From Promethearchaeia archaeon (GTDB lineage Archaea > Asgardarchaeota > Lokiarchaeia > Sigyniarchaeales > SOKP01), in assembly GCA_029856155.1 (NCBI GenBank), contig JAHQWL010000072.1:1-64000 (forward strand): 64,000 nt of DNA, written 5' to 3'. Made by a program: the position numbers and the translations under genes. Below are positions 63,265 to 64,000 of this stretch, one piece after another. Each line of letters starts with the position of its first letter. Within the stretch, counting starts at the first letter, position 1. The notes beneath the pieces are model-generated. The model was not told the DNA's origin, did no database searches, and saw only the letters and a list, made by a program, of their open reading frames with translations.

Positions 63265-64000
63265 ATGTCCTCAATTAATGAAATCTTTTTCGAAGTGTTA
63301 AAGGAAATTATTCCAACTCAAAAAGAAATAGCTTTAATTAATGGTATAACTGAAAAATTAAAAAATCTATTAACTAATAAAGCAAATGAATTACAAATTA
63401 AATATACAACAATAGAACCTCAAGGTTCAACTGGAATCAAACAAACACAATTAAAAGATGATTTCGATATTGATCTTTTCATAGGTTTAGATTACAACCA
63501 ATATAAACCAAATTATAAAGGTCTAAGCAAAAATAAATTAAAAAAGGAATCCAAAAAAGATTTTTTAAAGTTGTGTAATAATTGGATTCTTCCAAGTTTA
63601 ACCTTACACGAATTTTATAAACCACGTCTTTTATATGCTGAACATCCATATATTACTGTAAATTATCTTTTAGATGATATAAAAGTCAAGATCGATATTG
63701 TTATGTATTTTGAGTTAGATTTGGAATACATTAATAAGAATGGTCCTATTACTGCGGTTGATAGATCTCCATTACATGGCTGTTTTGTTAGAGATGAGTT
63801 AAATTCTACCCAGAAAAATGAAGTAAGGCTTTTAAAGCAGTTCTTTAAATCTTGTTATTGTTATGGTGATAAGAGCCCAGTAGGAAAGGTAGGATTCATA
63901 GGTTATAGCGCAGAACTATTAATTTATTATTTTAAAAACCTAATCAATCTCTTTAAAAATTTTAATAAATTAAATTCAAATCCACTTGATTATTTTAAAA
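63265..64000 (+). CDS. cca: CCA-adding enzyme (class I tRNA nucleotidyltransferase), partial
   Basis: Adds or repairs the 3' CCA of tRNA; the frame runs off the window end after 245 codons (family length about 440). The nucleotidyltransferase motif GSTGIKQTQLKDDFDIDLF (about 54-72) supplies the GS and DxD catalytic residues, followed by DRSPLHGCFV and NEVRLLKQFFKS, then GFIGYSAELLIYYF, as in archaeal class I enzymes. ATG 63265 lies 8 nt after the aIF5B stop. Confidence 0.88.
   Translation, partial: MSSINEIFFEVLKEIIPTQKEIALINGITEKLKNLLTNKANELQIKYTTIEPQGSTGIKQTQLKDDFDIDLFIGLDYNQYKPNYKGLSKNKLKKESKKDFLKLCNNWILPSLTLHEFYKPRLLYAEHPYITVNYLLDDIKVKIDIVMYFELDLEYINKNGPITAVDRSPLHGCFVRDELNSTQKNEVRLLKQFFKSCYCYGDKSPVGKVGFIGYSAELLIYYFKNLINLFKNFNKLNSNPLDYFK

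Noticed and set aside
1..64000. tRNA or rRNA genes
   Set aside because: I looked in the intergenic stretches for T-loop (GTTCRANYC) and acceptor-stem patterns and saw none that fold convincingly; intron-containing tRNAs could still be missed.
1..64000. CRISPR arrays and insertion sequences
   Set aside because: No regularly spaced repeats, transposase motifs or terminal inverted repeats with target duplications were seen; the only tandem repeat is the 66-bp pair.

Overview
The window reads as a stretch of an AT-rich archaeal chromosome, most likely from an Asgard archaeon of the Lokiarchaeia type. The archaeal assignment rests on a histone, RNA polymerase with a split large subunit (Rpo1N/Rpo1C), Rpo11, TFS, PCNA, RFC, PriS/PriL, GINS, exosome Csl4, Nop10, aIF2-alpha, aIF5B, EF-1A, archaeal ribosomal proteins and an AglB oligosaccharyltransferase. 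The Asgard lean rests on two Ras/Arf-like small GTPases with a WDFGG switch II, a pair of membrane proteins ending in a RING-like eight-cysteine module, and many membrane proteins with zinc-ribbon tails. No rRNA, tRNA or ESCRT gene is visible, so the lineage is inferred.

Layout. 0-2.5 kb: an ABC exporter with a small membrane protein. 2.5-12.9 kb: single genes (histone, metallophosphoesterase, GTPase, a divergent KARI homologue, two paralogous 7-TM RING-like proteins, a DMT permease, an acyl-CoA synthetase alpha-type protein) and a broken surface-protein gene. 13.2-25.5 kb: the archaeal rpoA1-rpoA2-rpl30e-nusA-rps12-rps7 cluster. It is split by a 4.8-kb island at 17.3-22.1 kb (a large unknown gene with a duplicated, broken 5' end, an LRR gene and decayed gene pieces at both edges) and by an M28 peptidase gene. 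26-34 kb: membrane acyltransferases, a zinc-ribbon membrane protein, a wHTH/ATP-cone/NrdD-like fusion, pyrB, rpl44e-rps27e and TFS. 34-41 kb: replication and translation genes (OB-fold protein, PCNA, PriL-PriS, GINS, Nop10-aIF2-alpha). 41-48 kb: a tungsten aldehyde oxidoreductase, EF-1A, a second GTPase and a minus-strand Csl4/Rpo11/RNase III-like/DUF99 cluster. 48-64 kb: METTL5-like methyltransferase, enolase, RFC, TruA, a long AglB, bacterial-type UvrB-UvrA, aIF5B and a CCA-adding enzyme cut by the window end.

The genes mainly serve transcription, translation and replication. Unusual points are: an identical 22-bp element 73 nt upstream of two neighbouring membrane-protein genes; several open frames with good translation or promoter signals but no ATG/GTG/TTG (two have AUA after a strong Shine-Dalgarno site); the probable regulator fused to a radical-less NrdD-like domain; a KARI homologue without the KARI catalytic motif; and many short gene remnants between intact genes. 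Promoter reading suggests leaderless mRNAs for many single genes and strong Shine-Dalgarno sites for others.
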